This document shows, in pieces, positions 61,162 to 64,000 of a DNA stretch of 64,000 nucleotides. The first letter of the stretch is position 1; each line of letters opens with the position of its first letter. The notes under the pieces are model-generated. The model was not told the origin of the DNA and ran no database searches. It saw only the letters and a program-made list of their open reading frames with translations. Made by a program: the position numbers and the translations under genes. The stretch lies in assembly GCF_050176255.1 (NCBI RefSeq), contig NZ_JBFXIE010000001.1; one strand, given 5' to 3'. This stretch comes from JBFXIE01 sp050176255. GTDB lineage: Bacteria > Pseudomonadota > Gammaproteobacteria > Burkholderiales > Burkholderiaceae_C.

Positions 61162-61734
61162 ATGGACAAAGCAGCCCTGCGCCGCGCATTGGTAGAACAA
61201 CGCCTGAACCTGCCCGACCGCCTGCAGCGCGCCGACCTGCTGCAACGGGTGATGCGCATCTGGCTGGTGGATCGGCCTGACACCATCATCGGCGCGTACT
61301 GGCCCATCAAGGGCGAGTTTGACCCGCTGCCCGCGCTGCACCGCTGGAAGGAAGACGGCGAGCTGCTCGATGAACCCCAGTTGCGCCGCATCGGGTTGCC
61401 CGTGGTGGACAAGGTGCACAAAACCCTCACTTTTCATGCCTGGCACCCCGGCTGCCCGATGGAAGAAGACGCCTACGGCATCCCCAAGCCCAAAGACACC
61501 GAGCTGATCCACCCCACGCTGTTGTTTGTGCCCTGCGTGGGCTACGGTCCGGGCGGCTATCGCCTGGGCTACGGCGGGGGCTTCTACGACCGCACCCTGG
61601 CCACACTGCAACCGCGCCCCACCACCGTGGGGCTGGGCTTCACGCACGGCTATCTGGACGACTTCGAGCCCGATGCGCACGACCTGCCGCTGGACGCCAT
61701 CCTGAACGACAACGGGGTGGTCTGGCCTGTGTAG
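61162..61734 (+). CDS. fau: 5-formyltetrahydrofolate cyclo-ligase
   Basis: 190 residues from ATG 61162. The N-terminal AALRRALVEQRLNL, the GAYWPIKGEFD strand, and the ATP/substrate loop VPCVGYGPGGYRLGYGGGFY are typical, followed by a GLGFTHG segment. It converts 5-formyl-THF to methenyl-THF. Many proteobacteria pair this gene with ssrS 6S RNA upstream, but here only 23 bp separate it from slt, so no 6S RNA gene can fit. Confidence 0.93.
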   Translation: MDKAALRRALVEQRLNLPDRLQRADLLQRVMRIWLVDRPDTIIGAYWPIKGEFDPLPALHRWKEDGELLDEPQLRRIGLPVVDKVHKTLTFHAWHPGCPMEEDAYGIPKPKDTELIHPTLLFVPCVGYGPGGYRLGYGGGFYDRTLATLQPRPTTVGLGFTHGYLDDFEPDAHDLPLDAILNDNGVVWPV

Positions 61735-61787
61735 CCTCCCGCGGCGGGGCACAACCCGACGCCCGCCTGCGCCTACACTTGCCGCCC

Positions 61788-63044
61788 ATGGACATCTACA
61801 TGGTCGGCGGCGCGGTGCGCGACCGCCTTTTGGGCCGCCCTGTCAATGACCACGACTGGGTCGTCGTGGGCGCCACGCCCGAGGACATGGTGGCGCGTGG
61901 CTTTCTGCCCGTGGGGCGTGACTTTCCCGTCTTTTTGCACCCCGACACGCGCGAGGAATACGCCCTGGCGCGCACCGAGCGCAAAAGCGGGCGCGGCTAC
62001 CGCGGCTTTGTGGTGCAGACATCGCCCGACGTGACGCTGGAGCAAGACCTGTCGCGGCGCGACCTCACTATCAATGCCATAGCTGCCAGCGCAGACTGGG
62101 CGGGCGCGCAAGACCTATTTGACCCCTATGGCGGCGCACGCGACCTGCAGGCACGCGTGCTGCGTCATGTGACCGGATCCTTCCGCGAAGACCCGGTGCG
62201 CATCCTGCGCGTGGCCCGCTTTGCGGCGCGCTTCACCGACTTCACGGTGGCGCCCGAGACGATGCAGCTGATGCGCGAGATGGTGCACGACGGCGAGGCC
62301 GACCACCTGGTGCCCGAGCGCGTGTGGCAAGAACTGTCGCGCGGGCTGATGGAGGCGCGGCCCTCGCGCATGTTCGATGTGCTGCGCGAGTGCGGCGCGC
62401 TGGCCGTCATCCTGCCCGAGGTGGATCGCCTGTGGGGCGTGCCCCAGCGCGCCGACCACCACCCCGAGGTGGACACCGGCGTGCACCTGATGATGGTGCT
62501 GGACATGGCCGCGCGCCTGGCCGCGCCACTGGGCGTGCGCTTTGCCTGCCTGACGCACGACCTGGGCAAGGGCACCACGCCGCCCGACGTGCTGCCGCGC
62601 CACATCGGCCACGAGCAACGCAGCGCCAAGCTGCTCAAAGGCCTGTGCGAGCGTCTGCGCGTGCCGGTGGACTGCCGCGAGCTGGCCGACGTGGTGGCGC
62701 GCGAGCACGGCAACATCCACCGCAGCGCCGACCTGGGCGCCGCCGCGCTGGTGCGGCTGATCGAGCGCTGCGACGGCATCCGCAAACCCGCGCGGTTTGA
62801 CGAAATTTTGCTGGCTTGCGAATGCGACGCACGCGGGCGGCTGCACTTTGAAGAGGCACCCTACCCCCAGCGCCCGCGCTTGCTGCAGGCACTGGCCGCA
62901 GTGCAGTCGGTTGCTACCAATGTAATAGCTGCTCGCGCAGCTGAATCGGGCGTTACAGGCCAAAAAGTGGGTGAACTGATCCACGCCGCCCGGGTGCAGG
63001 CCGTAGCGGCCTGGCCGGGGCTGGTGTCCGCAGACGGTACCTGA
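61788..63044 (+). CDS. cca: CCA-adding enzyme (multifunctional CCA protein)
   Basis: 418 residues from ATG 61788. Nucleotidyltransferase motif IYMVGGAVRDRLLG, DHDWVVVGATPEDM, the basic RRDLTINAIA, EDPVRILRVARFAARF and the HD phosphohydrolase motif FACLTHDLGKG are present, the bifunctional layout of E. coli Cca. It adds or repairs the tRNA 3' CCA. Codons for about residues 375-393 are made from a copy of the genome repeat, in frame, close to the C-terminus. Confidence 0.95.
   Translation: MDIYMVGGAVRDRLLGRPVNDHDWVVVGATPEDMVARGFLPVGRDFPVFLHPDTREEYALARTERKSGRGYRGFVVQTSPDVTLEQDLSRRDLTINAIAASADWAGAQDLFDPYGGARDLQARVLRHVTGSFREDPVRILRVARFAARFTDFTVAPETMQLMREMVHDGEADHLVPERVWQELSRGLMEARPSRMFDVLRECGALAVILPEVDRLWGVPQRADHHPEVDTGVHLMMVLDMAARLAAPLGVRFACLTHDLGKGTTPPDVLPRHIGHEQRSAKLLKGLCERLRVPVDCRELADVVAREHGNIHRSADLGAAALVRLIERCDGIRKPARFDEILLACECDARGRLHFEEAPYPQRPRLLQALAAVQSVATNVIAARAAESGVTGQKVGELIHAARVQAVAAWPGLVSADGT
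62911..62967 (+). repeat. Dispersed AGCGCT-type repeat, copy 10, inside the cca coding sequence
   Basis: TTGCTACCAATGTAATAGCT, GCTCGCGCAGCTGAATCGGG and CGTTACAGGCCAAAAAG follow the order of blocks in copies 3 and 7 (TTGCTAC, AATAGCT, GCGC, GGCCAAAA). The frame stays open and encodes ATNVIAARAAESGVTGQK. Confidence 0.7.
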
Positions 63045-63054
63045 CAGCGTCTTC

Positions 63055-63495
63055 TTAGGCCACCGAGCGCACCCAGCGCACGATGTCGCCCGCGCCCAGG
63101 GCGCCGGAGATGCGCGCCGCCTCTTGACCGCCCTTGAACAAAATCATGGTGGGAATGCTGCGAATACCGTAGCGCGATGCGATGGCGGGGTGTGCCTCGG
63201 TATCCAGTTTGGCCAGGCGCACGCCAGGCTCCAGCTGACTCGCGGCCTGGGCAAAGGCGGGCGCCATCTGCCGGCAGGGGCCGCACCAGGGCGCCCAGAA
63301 GTCCACCAGCACGGGGATGTGGCTGCGCCCCAGATGCTTGTCGAAGCTGGCTGCATCCAGCGCCACAGGCTGGCCTGCAAACAGCGGCCTGTGGCAGCTG
63401 CCGCAGTCGGGCGCGCTGCCCATCTGCGCAGCTTGCACGCGGTTGGTGGTGTGGCAGTGGGGGCAGACGATGTGCAGGGCGTCGGGCGTGGTCAT
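63055..63495 (-). CDS. trxC: Thioredoxin 2
   Basis: 146 residues. The N-terminal zinc ribbon (CPHCH and CGSCH) and the active site FWAPWCGPCRQMAP, plus the cis-Pro region RSIPTMILFKGG, mark TrxC rather than TrxA. It reduces disulphides in the cytoplasm, especially in oxidative stress. It converges on cca with 10 bp between stops. Confidence 0.96.
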   Translation of the reverse strand: MTTPDALHIVCPHCHTTNRVQAAQMGSAPDCGSCHRPLFAGQPVALDAASFDKHLGRSHIPVLVDFWAPWCGPCRQMAPAFAQAASQLEPGVRLAKLDTEAHPAIASRYGIRSIPTMILFKGGQEAARISGALGAGDIVRWVRSVA

Positions 63496-63588
63496 GGCAG
63501 TGGACTCCGGTAGTGCGGCAACACCGCATCACCTGCGGCCAGGGGCATTGATTTCAACCAGGCCAAAGCAGACTCAACCGGCCACCCA

Positions 63589-63783
63589 TCACAGCCACTT
63601 GACCGCCAGGCTCAGCACAAAGCTCAGCAGCAGCGTGCTGGCCAGCGGGATGAACCAGTCACGCCCGAACAGCCGAAACTGGAAATCTCCCGGCAGTCGC
63701 CCCAGCCCCAGGCGGCGCAGCCAGGGCGTGAGCCCGTTGATGAGTACCAGGGCAAGGAAGACGACGAGAAGCCAGCGCAGCAT
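63589..63783 (-). CDS. DUF2905 small membrane protein
   Basis: 64 residues with two membrane segments, LLVVFLALVLINGLTPWL and STLLLSFVLSLAVKWL, separated by LGRLPGDFQFRLFGRDWF. The G-R-L-P-G-D motif is typical of DUF2905. Function unknown. Confidence 0.88.
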   Translation of the reverse strand: MLRWLLVVFLALVLINGLTPWLRRLGLGRLPGDFQFRLFGRDWFIPLASTLLLSFVLSLAVKWL

Positions 63784-63821
63784 GGCAAGAGTGTAGGCGC
63801 GCGGCCGCTTGCGCGCAGGCC

Positions 63822-64000
63822 TTACTCGTAGGCCTCCAGCGGCTCGCCTTCAAGGGCCCTCGAAGGGCGGCCATCCACGCCGACGGGCACGTTGCCCTTG
63901 AGCGTGACGCGGTAGAGCTGGCGGTCGAAATCCAGGTCGTAGATGTCGCGCGGCGCCAGGTGGGCGGTGGCGTTGTTGTCCCAGAACGCGATGCTGCCCT
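63822..64000 (-). CDS. TauD/TfdA-family dioxygenase, C-terminal end only
   Basis: The frame enters from the right edge and stops at TAA (63822-63824). About 59 residues are visible: SIAFWDNNATAHLAPRDIYD holds the second iron-binding His, and RQLYRVTLKG the 2-oxoglutarate-binding Arg. These end the Fe(II)/2-oxoglutarate dioxygenases of the TauD group, which often act on taurine or other sulfonates. The substrate cannot be told from this end. Confidence 0.8.
   Translation of the reverse strand, partial: GSIAFWDNNATAHLAPRDIYDLDFDRQLYRVTLKGNVPVGVDGRPSRALEGEPLEAYE

Noticed and set aside
62060..62100. Possible second repeat copy in cca (TATCAATGCCATAGCTGCCA)
   Set aside because: These codons encode the conserved LTINAIA motif of the enzyme, which explains the likeness.

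Overview
The window looks like chromosome from a betaproteobacterium of the family Comamonadaceae, closest in style to Acidovorax and its relatives. The grounds are the very high GC content, the gene neighbourhoods (dusB-fis-purH, rubredoxin-pilGHIJ-chpA, yqgE-ruvX-pyrR-pyrB-pyrC', phoH-ybeY) and many intergenic copies of a short repeat built round an AGCGCT palindrome. This assignment is inference from sequence style; no database search was run. There are no rRNA genes and no CRISPR array. The only tRNA seen is tRNA-Arg(CCU).

Layout. 1-6.7 kb: end of a VWA-domain gene, then tamA-tamB (outer-membrane assembly), then tRNA-Arg. 6.9-13.8 kb: a cardiolipin-synthase-like gene, a roadblock-like small protein next to an unusual ABC-ATPase/phosphatase fusion, an ArsC/Spx-like reductase, and a divergent ferric-iron permease/ATPase pair. 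13.9-18.7 kb: a leftward cluster yqgE-ruvX-pyrR-pyrB-pyrC'-plsC, in which the dihydroorotase has lost its metal-binding histidines. 18.8-29.2 kb: a type IV pilus chemosensory operon (rubredoxin, pilG, pilH, pilI, pilJ and a 2193-residue chpA). 29.3-33.6 kb: thiD-like, hemL and a Tat-exported PhoD phosphatase. 33.9-40.4 kb: cytochromes, purH, fis, dusB, a D-Ala-D-Ala dipeptidase and small membrane proteins. 40.4-47.1 kb: a MacAB/Lol-like export system, then ruvB and ruvA with a secreted serine-protease gene between them. 47.2-51.8 kb: phoH, ybeY, a TauE-type permease, a second roadblock-like protein and two low-complexity orphan genes, one carrying a hexanucleotide microsatellite.

52.0-59.0 kb is the accessory region of most interest. 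It is a Type III-like restriction-modification locus: an XRE regulator is divergent from mod, an HEPN-motif protein overlaps the mod stop, a higB-higA toxin-antitoxin pair sits on the opposite strand, a tiny ORF overlaps the res start, and then comes res. The target-recognition part of Mod and the HEPN gene look less GC-rich than their surroundings, which suggests acquisition or recombination. 59.1-64.0 kb returns to housekeeping genes: slt, 5-formyl-THF cyclo-ligase, cca (with a copy of the genome repeat inside its coding sequence), trxC, a DUF2905 protein and the end of a TauD-family dioxygenase.

Start codons were chosen from Shine-Dalgarno sites, start overlaps with neighbours and family length. 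Where these disagreed, the entry says so.
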